From positions 1,136,001 to 1,200,000 of the forward strand of contig NZ_CP038145.1 of the NCBI RefSeq assembly GCF_004519515.1: DNA of 64,000 nt, given 5' to 3'. A program made the position numbers and the translations under genes. Position 1 is the first letter of the stretch. Each line of letters starts with the position of its first letter. Under the pieces are notes generated by a model. The model made no database searches. It worked only from the letters and a program-made list of their open reading frames with translations, and was not told the origin of the DNA. Positions 42,779 to 50,740 of this stretch are shown here, piece by piece. The stretch comes from Actinobacillus indolicus. Lineage in GTDB: Bacteria > Pseudomonadota > Gammaproteobacteria > Enterobacterales > Pasteurellaceae.

Positions 42779-43969
42779 ATGTTTGAAAACGCCCCCAAAG
42801 CCCACTTTCATTTGATGGCAAAGCCGAGTAGCTTTCAATGCAACATCAAATGTGAATACTGCTTTTATCTTGAAAAAGCGCATACCATTGAGCAAGATGT
42901 ACGTTTTATGAATGAAGACACCTTGCGAAATTATGTGCGTAATTACATTCAATCCAGTGCAGGACAGCGAGTAGAATTTGCGTGGCAAGGGGGAGAGCCA
43001 ACGTTATTAGGCTTGGATTTTTTCAAACAAGCGGTCAGATTTCAGCAAGAATTTGCAAACGGTAAAACGATCACCAATGCTTTCCAAACCAATGGCATTG
43101 CACTCAATCGCCAATGGGCAGAATTTTTCAAAACACATCAATTTTTGATTGGCATTTCGATTGATGGCTTGAGTGAAGTGCATAACAAATATCGCATATC
43201 GGTCAATGGTCAGCCTACCTTTGAACGGGTTAAACGAGCGGTAGATTTGTTGAAAGACTATGGCGTTGAGTTTAATACATTGACGGTGATTAACGATCAA
43301 AATTGGCATAAAGGCAGAGAAACCTACCTTGCTTTAAAAGAGCTGGGTTCAACCTTTATGCAGTTTATCCCGATTGTTGAAACAGGCTGTGGCACAACAC
43401 CTTTTGCAAAAAAGGATGCAAAACCGACCGCTTTCTCTGTGCCACCACAGGGCTATGGGCATTTTCTGCTTGAAGTGTTTAAAGAGTGGGTGCAACAGGA
43501 TGTCGGCAAAATTTATGTGCTGGAATTTGACAATCTGCTTGGACAATGGCTTGGCTACCCGTCAAGTAGTTGTGTTCATCAGGAAAGCTGTGGCACATCA
43601 CTGATTGTGGAAGCGAATGGTGATGTTTATTCCTGCGACCATTTTGTTTATCCAACCTATAAAGTGGGTAATTTAAACGAACAGCCGTTGGGCGAGATTG
43701 TGCATTCTCAACCACAACGCCAATTTGGACAACAAAAAAGAACCGCACTCACTCAGGCTTGCTTGGCTTGTGATGTGCGAACGTTTTGTCACGGTGGTTG
43801 CCCGAAACATCGAATGATTAGCTTGCCAAATGAAGCAAATAAACACAACTACCTTTGCCAATCCTATCAACTCTTTTTCCGAAAAACTGCGCCATTTATG
43901 CGAAAAATGCGAGATATTATTCGTCGTGGTGGCTCTCCCCAAGAGATTACGAATTTTATTCGTCCATAA
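42779..43969 (+). CDS. Anaerobic sulfatase-maturating enzyme (radical SAM, AslB type)
   Basis: The 396-residue protein has the radical SAM cluster CNIKCEYCFY (Cys21, Cys25, Cys28). C-terminal SPASM cysteines follow in CVHQESCGTSLIVEANGDVYSCDHFVYP, LACDVRTFCHGGCPKHR and the final YLCQSYQLFF. This is the layout of anSME, which oxidises the sulfatase active-site Cys or Ser to formylglycine without oxygen. The start follows the regulator by six bases. The sulfatase two genes upstream carries the matching CxPxR site. Uptake signals occur within the gene near 43027 and 43425. The enzyme works with or without oxygen, whereas the FGE type needs oxygen. Confidence 0.93.
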   Translation: MFENAPKAHFHLMAKPSSFQCNIKCEYCFYLEKAHTIEQDVRFMNEDTLRNYVRNYIQSSAGQRVEFAWQGGEPTLLGLDFFKQAVRFQQEFANGKTITNAFQTNGIALNRQWAEFFKTHQFLIGISIDGLSEVHNKYRISVNGQPTFERVKRAVDLLKDYGVEFNTLTVINDQNWHKGRETYLALKELGSTFMQFIPIVETGCGTTPFAKKDAKPTAFSVPPQGYGHFLLEVFKEWVQQDVGKIYVLEFDNLLGQWLGYPSSSCVHQESCGTSLIVEANGDVYSCDHFVYPTYKVGNLNEQPLGEIVHSQPQRQFGQQKRTALTQACLACDVRTFCHGGCPKHRMISLPNEANKHNYLCQSYQLFFRKTAPFMRKMRDIIRRGGSPQEITNFIRP

Positions 43970-43993
43970 AAAACGCCAACATAATGTTGGCGT
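43966..43993. terminator. Terminator shared by the maturase and MFS genes
   Basis: CGCCAACA (43974-43981) pairs with TGTTGGCG (43985-43992) around TAA, with a T run on the minus strand. It ends the MFS transcript and closes the convergent maturase gene. Confidence 0.75.
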
Positions 43994-44000
43994 AATGCGT

Positions 44001-45425
44001 TTATTTATTAAATTCTGTCCTTAATTTATTCGCGAAATAGAGCGAGATGATTCCCATACCAATGGCAATACCAAAGGCAAGCTGAACCCCAGAAAGCATA
44101 GCAAATCGTGGCGTTTCAGCGGTGATACTGTCTGCTTGATAAAGGGTTTCACCAATATGGGTAACACCTACAAAAAATGCCGCACCAACCGCCCCTGCAA
44201 TCGGATTGATAGTGCTGATAATCGCTGTACCATGTGGATACATCTCTTTCGGTAGTGCATTAAGTCCGTGGGTTTCGCAGACAACAATCATCGATACCGC
44301 AATTGGTAATAGGGCGAAAATCGCAGTCAATAGCCAGCTGGCACTGTCGATCCGATAAAAAAGCATCATCAGAACAAAGGTGGTGATCATCAAGATAACA
44401 CCTGGTATCACGATAGGTCTTGCACCGCGTTTATCGAGCTGATTGCCCATAATGGGAGAAAGGAAAGCTTGAATGACAGTACCAGGGAGTAAAATCAATC
44501 CTGTGACTGTACCCGAAAGCAGAACCACTTGTTGTAGGTACATTGGCATAATCAATTCCGTACCGATAAACACGAACATTAAGATCGCTAAAATCAGCAT
44601 CGCATAGCGATATTGTTGAAATTGAAAGACCTTTAGGTCGATCAAGGGAACGTCCAGTTGGGTTTGGCGTTTGGCAAACCACGCAATTAGGATAATTGCG
44701 CTAATAAACATTAAGCTAAATACCGATAAGCTCAATGTCGCAAAGTTACTTGTCGAATAGACCAAAGATCCTAACCCAACAATCGACAATAGGACGGATA
44801 AACCATCAATTTTAGGTTTATTAATCGGTTGTAGGTTGACTTTTAAGAACAGGATTGCCAATAAAATCGATAAGAGAATAAAAGGCATGGTGAGTAAAAA
44901 GAGATAACGCCAGCCAAAATGATCAACGATAATGCCTGACAGGGTAGGGCCAATCGCAGGGGCAACCATAAACATCATCGTGATAATACCCATAATCGTG
45001 CCTCGGCGATTGGGTGGGTAAATCAATAAAATCGTATTAAATAGGATAGGCACGGTAAATGCCGCGGAAACGGCTTGAATAAAGCGTCCGACAAGTAAGA
45101 TAGCGAATGACGGCGCAAAGGCACAGATAAGCGTTCCCACTAAAAAGGTAATTAGGGTAACTAACAGCATGGTTTTGGTAGTAAACCATTGAATAATATT
45201 GGCTGTTAGGGGAGTAAATGCCCCCATTACCAAGAGAAAACCTGTCGCCATCCATTGTACTGTGGTTTTATCAATAGAAAATTCGTGCATGAGATTGGTT
45301 AATGCAACATTGAGTAATGTTTCATTTAAGTAACCGAAAAATGCACCGATCAGGACGGTAAATGTCACTAATTTGGTCGGAAATTCGGGATTTTCGCCAA
45401 AGTATTCGTAAGTGTTTTGTGTCAT
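44001..45425 (-). CDS. MFS multidrug exporter, DHA2 (EmrB/QacA) family
   Basis: The 474-residue protein has about fourteen membrane helices. The motif LVGRFIQAVSAAFTVPILFN (motif D/C region) and NPPNRRGTIMGIITMMFMVAPAIGPTLSGIIVDHFGWRYLFLLTMP are diagnostic of DHA2 drug:proton antiporters. It has no EmrA membrane-fusion partner next to it, unlike typical emrAB operons, so it probably works alone at the inner membrane. The substrate cannot be told from sequence. It is a single gene, convergent with the sulfatase maturase, and it ends before the sdhE operon's terminator region. Confidence 0.85.
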   Translation of the reverse strand: MTQNTYEYFGENPEFPTKLVTFTVLIGAFFGYLNETLLNVALTNLMHEFSIDKTTVQWMATGFLLVMGAFTPLTANIIQWFTTKTMLLVTLITFLVGTLICAFAPSFAILLVGRFIQAVSAAFTVPILFNTILLIYPPNRRGTIMGIITMMFMVAPAIGPTLSGIIVDHFGWRYLFLLTMPFILLSILLAILFLKVNLQPINKPKIDGLSVLLSIVGLGSLVYSTSNFATLSLSVFSLMFISAIILIAWFAKRQTQLDVPLIDLKVFQFQQYRYAMLILAILMFVFIGTELIMPMYLQQVVLLSGTVTGLILLPGTVIQAFLSPIMGNQLDKRGARPIVIPGVILMITTFVLMMLFYRIDSASWLLTAIFALLPIAVSMIVVCETHGLNALPKEMYPHGTAIISTINPIAGAVGAAFFVGVTHIGETLYQADSITAETPRFAMLSGVQLAFGIAIGMGIISLYFANKLRTEFNK

Positions 45426-45440
45426 AGTTTTGATAAAAAA

Positions 45441-45468
45441 GAAATAGGACGCTGAATATAGCGTCCCG
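45441..45468 (-). terminator. Terminator after sdhE
   Basis: GGACGCT (45447-45453) pairs with AGCGTCC (45460-45466). On the minus strand it is followed by TATTTCTTTTTT. It ends the lspA-ispH-sdhE transcript before the MFS gene. Confidence 0.65.
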
Positions 45469-45494
45469 AGTAAGTTGTATGTAATGAGAATAAA

Positions 45495-45734
45495 TTAATA
45501 GACTAATTTCGATTGAATCAATTTCACCATCGCTTGTAATGCTTCCGTTGGCGGTGTGTCTTGATTCATAAACCAGCGGAATAGCTCTGGATCGGTATAG
45601 CGAAGCATTTCTACGAAAGTCTGCTGTTGTTCAGTGGTCAAACTATCAAAATGTTCTTGATAAAACGGCATAATCATTTTATCTAATTCACGCATACCAC
45701 GACGGCATTCCCATTCAATTCTAAAACGATTCAT
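45495..45734 (-). CDS. sdhE: FAD assembly factor SdhE
   Basis: The 79-residue protein has the signature RRGMRELD (about 11-18) and a helical bundle (YTDPELFRWFMNQDTPP) of the SdhE/YgfY family. SdhE helps attach FAD covalently to flavoproteins such as succinate dehydrogenase or fumarate reductase. Its ATG overlaps the ispH stop (TAATG), showing translational coupling. No sdh or frd genes are in this window, so the client lies elsewhere. Confidence 0.9.
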   Translation of the reverse strand: MNRFRIEWECRRGMRELDKMIMPFYQEHFDSLTTEQQQTFVEMLRYTDPELFRWFMNQDTPPTEALQAMVKLIQSKLVY

Positions 45735-46678
45735 TAGTTTACCTCCGTAATGCGTAGCTCTCTTGGTACTTCAAAAACGGTATTTTCTTCACAGCCTTCC
45801 AATTCTTCGACTTTGGTAACACCCAGTGCTTTTAAGTGTTCAACCACGGATTGCACCAACACTTCAGGGGCAGATGCACCTGCGGTAATGCCGATCGTTG
45901 TCACTCCTTGTAGCCAGTTTGGATCGATGTCTTGTGGACCATCAATTAACTGTGAGGGTGTTCCCATTCGAGAAGCTAACTCAGCTAAACGATTTGAGTT
46001 GGACGAGTTTTTAGACCCCACAACTAGCACTAATTGTGCTAATTTTGCCAATTCTCTCACCGCTTGCTGACGGTTCGTGGTGGCATAACAAATATCATTT
46101 TTACGCGGGCCTTGAATTGCAGGGTATTTCTGCTTTAAGGCTTCGATCACATCGCTGGTATCGTCAATAGATAAGGTGGTTTGAGTCATAAAGGTGAGAT
46201 CTTCATCTTCTTTTAAACTAAGTTTAGCAATATCTTCCACATCTTCTACAAGGAAAATGCCACCTTTCTCATTATCATATTGCCCCATTGTACCAACGAC
46301 TTCGGGGTGTCCTTCGTGTCCGATTAAAATCGCTTTTGTGCCTTTTTTGCTCGCGCGAGCGACTTGCATATGGACTTTGGTTACAAGCGGGCAGGTTGCG
46401 TCAAACACTTTCAATTCACGACGTTTAGCTTCGTGGCGAACCGCTTGAGAAACCCCGTGTGCAGAGAAAATCACAATAGCACCATCTGGAACTTCATCAA
46501 GCTCTTCAACAAATATCGCCCCTTTGGCTTTTAATCCGTCCACCACAAAGCGATTATGTACCACTTCGTGACGCACATAGATCGGCGCGCCGTGAATTTC
46601 TAAGGCAAGCTCTACAATCGAAATGGCACGATCTACACCTGCACAGAACCCTCTTGGGTTCGCTAAAATAATGTTCAT
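45734..46678 (-). CDS. ispH: 4-hydroxy-3-methylbut-2-enyl diphosphate reductase IspH
   Basis: IspH is the last enzyme of the non-mevalonate isoprenoid route and makes IPP and DMAPP using a 4Fe-4S cluster. The 314-residue protein has the cluster cysteines in ANPRGFCAGVDRAI (Cys12), DATCPLVTKVH (about 96) and NDICYATTNRQQA (about 197). Its C-terminus runs to EGCEENTVFEVPRELR. It directly follows lspA, with no gap, and overlaps sdhE. The lspA-ispH pair is standard in Gammaproteobacteria. No irregularity is seen. Confidence 0.97.
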   Translation of the reverse strand: MNIILANPRGFCAGVDRAISIVELALEIHGAPIYVRHEVVHNRFVVDGLKAKGAIFVEELDEVPDGAIVIFSAHGVSQAVRHEAKRRELKVFDATCPLVTKVHMQVARASKKGTKAILIGHEGHPEVVGTMGQYDNEKGGIFLVEDVEDIAKLSLKEDEDLTFMTQTTLSIDDTSDVIEALKQKYPAIQGPRKNDICYATTNRQQAVRELAKLAQLVLVVGSKNSSNSNRLAELASRMGTPSQLIDGPQDIDPNWLQGVTTIGITAGASAPEVLVQSVVEHLKALGVTKVEELEGCEENTVFEVPRELRITEVN

Positions 46679-47167
46679 TTAATCACTCTTTTTACTTTTA
46701 CGATGTTCTAAAATGGACTCCAAAATCAGCAATCCTGCCCCCACCACAATACCAATATCGGCAATGTTAAATACAGGATAGTGATAAATGTCCCAATAAA
46801 AATCTAAGAAATCAACCACATAGCCATTATAAGCACGATCAATCGCATTGCCGATTGCCCCACCAATAATTAAGGCATAAGCCGCATTTTGCAGTTTAAG
46901 TTCTGCTTTATTTTTAAACAGCATTACAATCAATGCAATAGAGATCACAATGGCTAACCCTAAAAAGAAATATTTTTGCCAGCCTGAATGATCCGCTAAA
47001 AAGCTAAACGCCGCCCCATAGTTTCTCACATAAGTAAGATTGAAAATCGGCAGAACATTCACGCTTTCATAAAGCTCAAAGCGTTGTACAACAATGTATT
47101 TGCTCAATAAATCTGTGATTAATACCACGACACTTAACCACAACCACGATAAACCTGTTTTTTTCAT
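46679..47167 (-). CDS. lspA: Lipoprotein signal peptidase LspA
   Basis: LspA cleaves prolipoproteins just before the acylated cysteine in the inner membrane. The 162-residue protein has four helices and the catalytic aspartates in VIGGAIGNAIDRAYNGYVVDFLDFYW (about 106-131), in the two conserved signature regions. The gene leads lspA-ispH-sdhE and ends one base before ispH. It would process the several lipoproteins encoded in this window, such as GlpQ, the MliC-like protein and the BamE-like cluster. AAGGAAT precedes the ATG. Confidence 0.96.
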   Translation of the reverse strand: MKKTGLSWLWLSVVVLITDLLSKYIVVQRFELYESVNVLPIFNLTYVRNYGAAFSFLADHSGWQKYFFLGLAIVISIALIVMLFKNKAELKLQNAAYALIIGGAIGNAIDRAYNGYVVDFLDFYWDIYHYPVFNIADIGIVVGAGLLILESILEHRKSKKSD

Positions 47168-47175
47168 TTTATTCC

Positions 47176-47514
47176 TTAAATGGCTTCTTCGTTCTCTTCG
47201 CCCGTACGAATACGAATAACACGTTCTACATCATACACGAAAATCTTACCATCACCGATTTTGCCTGTCTGTGCTGTATCAATGATCGCTTCAATACATT
47301 CATCAACTTGCTCATCAGCCACAATAATTTCTAATTTTACTTTCGGGAGAAAATCAATCGCATATTCTGCCCCACGATAAAGCTCCGTATGCCCCTTTTG
47401 ACGACCAAAGCCTTTGACTTCGGTAACCGTCATTCCCGTAATGCCCACGTCCGTCAATGCTTCACGGACATCATCTAATTTGAATGGTTTAATAATGGCT
47501 TCAATTTTTTTCAT
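47176..47514 (-). CDS. glnB: Nitrogen regulatory protein P-II GlnB
   Basis: The 112-residue trimeric signal protein reads 2-oxoglutarate and ATP/ADP and is uridylylated on Tyr51, seen here in ELYRGAEYAIDFLPKVK. The B loop and the PII signature (GFGRQKGHTELY and KIGDGKIFVYDVERVIRIRTGE) are intact. It lies 8 bases before the lspA start, so it may be co-transcribed with lspA. No amtB is next to it, which favours GlnB over GlnK. It regulates glutamine synthetase adenylylation and NtrB. Confidence 0.93.
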   Translation of the reverse strand: MKKIEAIIKPFKLDDVREALTDVGITGMTVTEVKGFGRQKGHTELYRGAEYAIDFLPKVKLEIIVADEQVDECIEAIIDTAQTGKIGDGKIFVYDVERVIRIRTGEENEEAI

Positions 47515-47522
47515 AAGTTATC

Positions 47523-48116
47523 CTATCTTCTCGCTGATTTCGGTCTAAAACTCTCACAAATTTCAGGGTAAGTTTCAATATAAATGTCGCTTAAAAGTTG
47601 TAAACAGTAGGGAACTGCACTGAAAATACCCCGAACTAACACTTTTCCATCTTGATCTTTCACGCCTTCTAAGGTTTCTTTGATTGCCTTTGGCTGTCCG
47701 GGTAGGTTCAAAATCAAAGAGTCATGTCGAATCACACCCACTTGACGAGAGAGAATGGCAGTTGGTACAAAGTGCAGGCTCACTTGTCGCATTTGTTCAC
47801 CAAAGCCAGGCATTTCACGATGAGCAACGGCTAAAGTCGCATCAGGTGTAACATCACGTTTAGCAGGGCCTGTTCCTCCTGTGGTTAAGACTAAGTGACA
47901 AGCGAGGTTATCGATTAATTCAATTAGTGTTTGCTCAATCATCGCTTGTTCATCAGGAATTAGACGAGTTTCAAGTTCAAAAGGTGTGGTAATGGCAGTT
48001 TGTAGCCAAGCCTGTAATTCAGGAATACCTTGGTCGGCATAAACACCTGCAGATGCTCGGTCAGACACGGAAACTAAGCCAATTTTTAAGATTTCTTTGC
48101 TTAAACAAGCGGTCAT
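47523..48116 (-). CDS. mog: Molybdopterin adenylyltransferase Mog
   Basis: Mog adenylylates molybdopterin before molybdenum insertion, a step needed by DmsA in this window. The 197-residue protein has IGLVSVSDRASAGVYADQGIP (about 12-32) and the MoCF signature TTGGTGPAKRDVTPDATLAVAHREMPGFGEQMR (about 79-111). The first five codons (MTACL) coincide with a GACCGCTTGT uptake-signal core in the minus-strand reading. The start may have been drawn into the uptake signal, or the true start may lie a few codons on. The gene precedes glnB by 8 bases. Confidence 0.92.
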   Translation of the reverse strand: MTACLSKEILKIGLVSVSDRASAGVYADQGIPELQAWLQTAITTPFELETRLIPDEQAMIEQTLIELIDNLACHLVLTTGGTGPAKRDVTPDATLAVAHREMPGFGEQMRQVSLHFVPTAILSRQVGVIRHDSLILNLPGQPKAIKETLEGVKDQDGKVLVRGIFSAVPYCLQLLSDIYIETYPEICESFRPKSARR

Positions 48117-48168
48117 TTTCTTTCTCTTTTTTGCAAATTTGGACAGCTTGCTATTCTACCGTGAGAGA

Positions 48169-48531
48169 CTATTTTTCCAAAGTCTTAATCTTAAAGATGA
48201 AGTAATAATATTGAAAGATGATTACGGCAATTAGGATTAACTTACCGATGATGTGAGGAATCACAAAGAAAGCGAAAATACAGAACGGAGCAGAAAATGC
48301 TAAAATACCGATCTTTTGTTTGAGTGACATAGCACGTTTTTCATCAAAATTTTTGAGATATTTATGATAAATAGAGGTATTTAAAAACCATTGGTTTAAA
48401 CGTGCTGAACCTTTACCAAAACAAAAAAGAGCAAGTAGCAAGAATGGAGTTGTCGGCAAGCCAGGTATAAAAATACCAATAACCCCTAAGGCCAAGCTGA
48501 GAAATCCTAATGCCACATAAATTGGTTTCAT
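48169..48531 (-). CDS. ybaN: DUF454 inner-membrane protein YbaN
   Basis: The 120-residue protein has three or four membrane segments and the family segment GVIGIFIPGLPTTPFLLLALFCFGKGSARLNQWFLNTSIYHKYLKNF (about 17-62). This is the DUF454/YbaN family, whose function is unknown. The C-terminus is a short lysine-rich tail. It lies 13 bases after the GT2 gene and reads the same way, so it shares a transcript with it. Confidence 0.85.
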   Translation of the reverse strand: MKPIYVALGFLSLALGVIGIFIPGLPTTPFLLLALFCFGKGSARLNQWFLNTSIYHKYLKNFDEKRAMSLKQKIGILAFSAPFCIFAFFVIPHIIGKLILIAVIIFQYYYFIFKIKTLEK

Positions 48532-48544
48532 ACTCTGTCTGCTC

Positions 48545-49339
48545 TTACTTTGTTCGTTCTAAAACTAATGGATAGATGCCAATATTATGCGTGTTGAGAT
48601 GTGTTTTCAACAAATTGATTTGATTGCAGATACCTTCTGTTATCGCATTGGCTTGAGCCATTTTCTCTTCCGTTACATTTTCAGGGCGTTTATTAAAGAG
48701 AATCGCATCAAGCAAACGTTCTGCGTGCATACCGTCACGGCAGTAATGTAATACGCCCGCTTCAGTAAATGCCGTTGCGACATAGCTGATTTTGGTCGTT
48801 GCAATGCCTAAAGCACCATCTTCACCGCCCAGTTCCCTAAACAGTTGATGTTGTGGAAAACCGCCACAAGCAAGGAAGAATGCACGGCGAAATACCACAT
48901 TTCCACCACAGGTCATTCGCATATGTTGCCACGCATACTCAAAATTAGGGTGAGAAGCATAGCGTTCTGCAATACCAATAGGCTTTAAGGCAAGGCGAAC
49001 TACCATTGCTTCAGGACGGAAATGGAAAATCGCGTCGGCAACTTGCAATGCCCCATTTTCATAAGCATCATCGGCATCAAGAAAAGCGATAAACTCTGCA
49101 TCACTTTGTAACGCCCCCCAATTTCGAGCCTTTGCAACACCGCTATTTCGGGGCATCTGTTCAACTTTAATCTTATGTGGAACTTGTGCTTCAAACTGTT
49201 TGGCAAGGGCAAAGGTGTTATCGGTAGAAGCATCATCAATGATCCATAATGTGCCTAATTCAGCTTGGTTAAGCACACTTTGTACTGCTCGTTGAAGGGT
49301 CTGTTCTGCGTTATAGCACGGGATAATCACATCGAGCAT
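48545..49339 (-). CDS. Glycosyltransferase family 2
   Basis: The 264-residue protein is a GT-A fold transferase. It starts LDVIIPCYNAEQTLQRAVQSVLNQAELGTLWIIDDASTDNTFALA (2-46) and has the nucleotide-sugar motif FIAFLDADDAYENGAL (about 88-103). It lies directly after lpxH (the stop and the next ATG touch) and before ybaN, so it may act on lipooligosaccharide or another surface glycan. No acceptor can be assigned. The frame is intact. Confidence 0.88.
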   Translation of the reverse strand: MLDVIIPCYNAEQTLQRAVQSVLNQAELGTLWIIDDASTDNTFALAKQFEAQVPHKIKVEQMPRNSGVAKARNWGALQSDAEFIAFLDADDAYENGALQVADAIFHFRPEAMVVRLALKPIGIAERYASHPNFEYAWQHMRMTCGGNVVFRRAFFLACGGFPQHQLFRELGGEDGALGIATTKISYVATAFTEAGVLHYCRDGMHAERLLDAILFNKRPENVTEEKMAQANAITEGICNQINLLKTHLNTHNIGIYPLVLERTK

Positions 49340-50068
49340 TTAACGTTCCTCATTAAAAGCAAAACCTTGCGGTGATACAGATAAAATAGATGCAGTTTTC
49401 CCCCAATCGCCAAGGACTATGCGAGTGAATGTGCGGTCAGATTTTGCAAAATTTTTACTAAAATGCACCGCTTGTCTGTGAGTATGTCCGTGAATAAGCC
49501 ATTCAGCGTGATAGTTATCCACAACTTGAGCGGTAAATTCAGGATTGACGTCCATAATTTCAGCCGACTTTTGTTGTTTGTCTGCACGGCTTTTAGCTCG
49601 GATTTTTTGAGCGATATGAATACGCAGGTTGAGCGGTAAGCAGAGAAATAGCCATTGTCGCCATTTTTGATGAACTTTTTGGCGGAATTGTTGATATTTA
49701 ATATCATCAATACAAAGGGTATCACCGTGACAAATTAAGGTTTTTTTACCATATAAATCAATCAGTTGATAATCTGGTAATAAGGTCATTCCGGTGGCTT
49801 TAGCAAAATCTTTACCAATTAAAAAATCACGATTGCCGTGAATAAAATAGCACGGAACGCCCCGCTCTGTGAGCTGACGAATGGCGTGTTTCACTTTATC
49901 AATCAAAGGCGATTGCTCATCGTCACCAATCCAGAAATCAAACAGATCCCCTAAGATATATACTGCTTCAGCAAGCGGTGCTTTTTCTGTCATAAATTGC
50001 AAAAACAGATCCGTCAATTCGGGTTGATTGTCGTTGAGATGAAGATCGGCGATAAAGTAGGTGGTCAT
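49340..50068 (-). CDS. lpxH: UDP-2,3-diacylglucosamine diphosphatase LpxH
   Basis: LpxH cleaves UDP-2,3-diacylglucosamine to lipid X and UMP in lipid A synthesis. The 242-residue metallophosphatase has the metal motifs ADLHLNDNQ (6-14), GDLFDFWIGDD (about 40-50), GNRDF, HGDTLC and HGHTHRQ (about 195-201). The C-terminal coding stretch (near 49431-49475) contains a facing pair of uptake-signal cores, so the residues VHFSKNFAKSDRTF are partly dictated by uptake DNA. It sits after a REP-like inverted pair and is followed by the GT2 gene. Confidence 0.94.
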   Translation of the reverse strand: MTTYFIADLHLNDNQPELTDLFLQFMTEKAPLAEAVYILGDLFDFWIGDDEQSPLIDKVKHAIRQLTERGVPCYFIHGNRDFLIGKDFAKATGMTLLPDYQLIDLYGKKTLICHGDTLCIDDIKYQQFRQKVHQKWRQWLFLCLPLNLRIHIAQKIRAKSRADKQQKSAEIMDVNPEFTAQVVDNYHAEWLIHGHTHRQAVHFSKNFAKSDRTFTRIVLGDWGKTASILSVSPQGFAFNEER

Positions 50069-50083
50069 TGTGATAATTCATTA

Positions 50084-50166
50084 GGGACACCAAGCGTGGT
50101 GTCCCTACAAAATGTAATATAAATAAGGTGAATTGAAGAATGGTAGGGACGCCACGCTTGGCGTCC
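50084..50166. repeat. Inverted pair of GTAG-headed palindromes, REPIN-like
   Basis: The left unit (50084-50108, ending GGTGTCCCTAC) and the right unit (50143-50166, starting GTAGGGACGCCACG) face inward with a 34-base spacer. The design is as in the pair at 40505-40571, and the right units of the two pairs are identical in all 24 bases. It fills the gap between the DUF1523 gene and lpxH. Confidence 0.8.
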
Positions 50167-50173
50167 TTATTCA

Positions 50174-50701
50174 TTATTTGCTACTATCAAACCACCCACG
50201 AATAAACTGCACAGACAAGAAGAACGTCAATGCAAAGAAAGCATATAAAATATAGCTTACCCACGGTTTTGACACGCTCTCACCTTCCGCAAGCGGTGTG
50301 ATTGACACGATATTTCTAAATTCATTCAACCAATTAATTCGCCAGCCGTAGTACTTAATTTGTACCATCTGTTTTTCGTTCGCATAGGCTTGTGCTTTTG
50401 CTTGAATATCGGCAGAGCCAAATTTGAAGTAAAGCGGTAATCCCCAACCAGTATCTTCATTACGGTACACCATTACCGCTTTGGTATCAGGGTGTTCAGT
50501 GAAAAGAAAATACACATCACGCACTTCGCCATCGGCTGGATTTGATTTGCTGATTACCCCATCTTTATCCATACGACGCACTTCCATTCCAGTGACCATT
50601 GTTTGCTCATAGCTAGGAAATGCATAGTTGACTGCGCCAACTAATACGATGTGTAGCGAGAGTGAAACTAAAATTAGAAAGTATTTAAACATTGCTCTCA
50701 T
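50174..50701 (-). CDS. DUF1523-like membrane protein
   Basis: The 175-residue protein has an N-terminal hydrophobic helix (FKYFLILVSLSLHIVLVGAVNYAF), a soluble middle part and a C-terminal helix (YILYAFFALTFFLSVQFIRGW), so it is anchored at both ends. The middle segment has conserved patterns (DVYFLFTEHPDTKAVMVYRNEDTGWGLPLYFKFGSADIQAKAQ and QIKYYGWRINWL) that fit the DUF1523 family of unknown function. The periplasmic or cytoplasmic orientation of the middle cannot be judged. A REPIN-like pair follows. I cannot assign a function. Confidence 0.7.
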   Translation of the reverse strand: MRAMFKYFLILVSLSLHIVLVGAVNYAFPSYEQTMVTGMEVRRMDKDGVISKSNPADGEVRDVYFLFTEHPDTKAVMVYRNEDTGWGLPLYFKFGSADIQAKAQAYANEKQMVQIKYYGWRINWLNEFRNIVSITPLAEGESVSKPWVSYILYAFFALTFFLSVQFIRGWFDSSK

Positions 50702-50740
50702 AAAAAATCCTTATCCGAAAGTTCGGCATTAATATAACCA

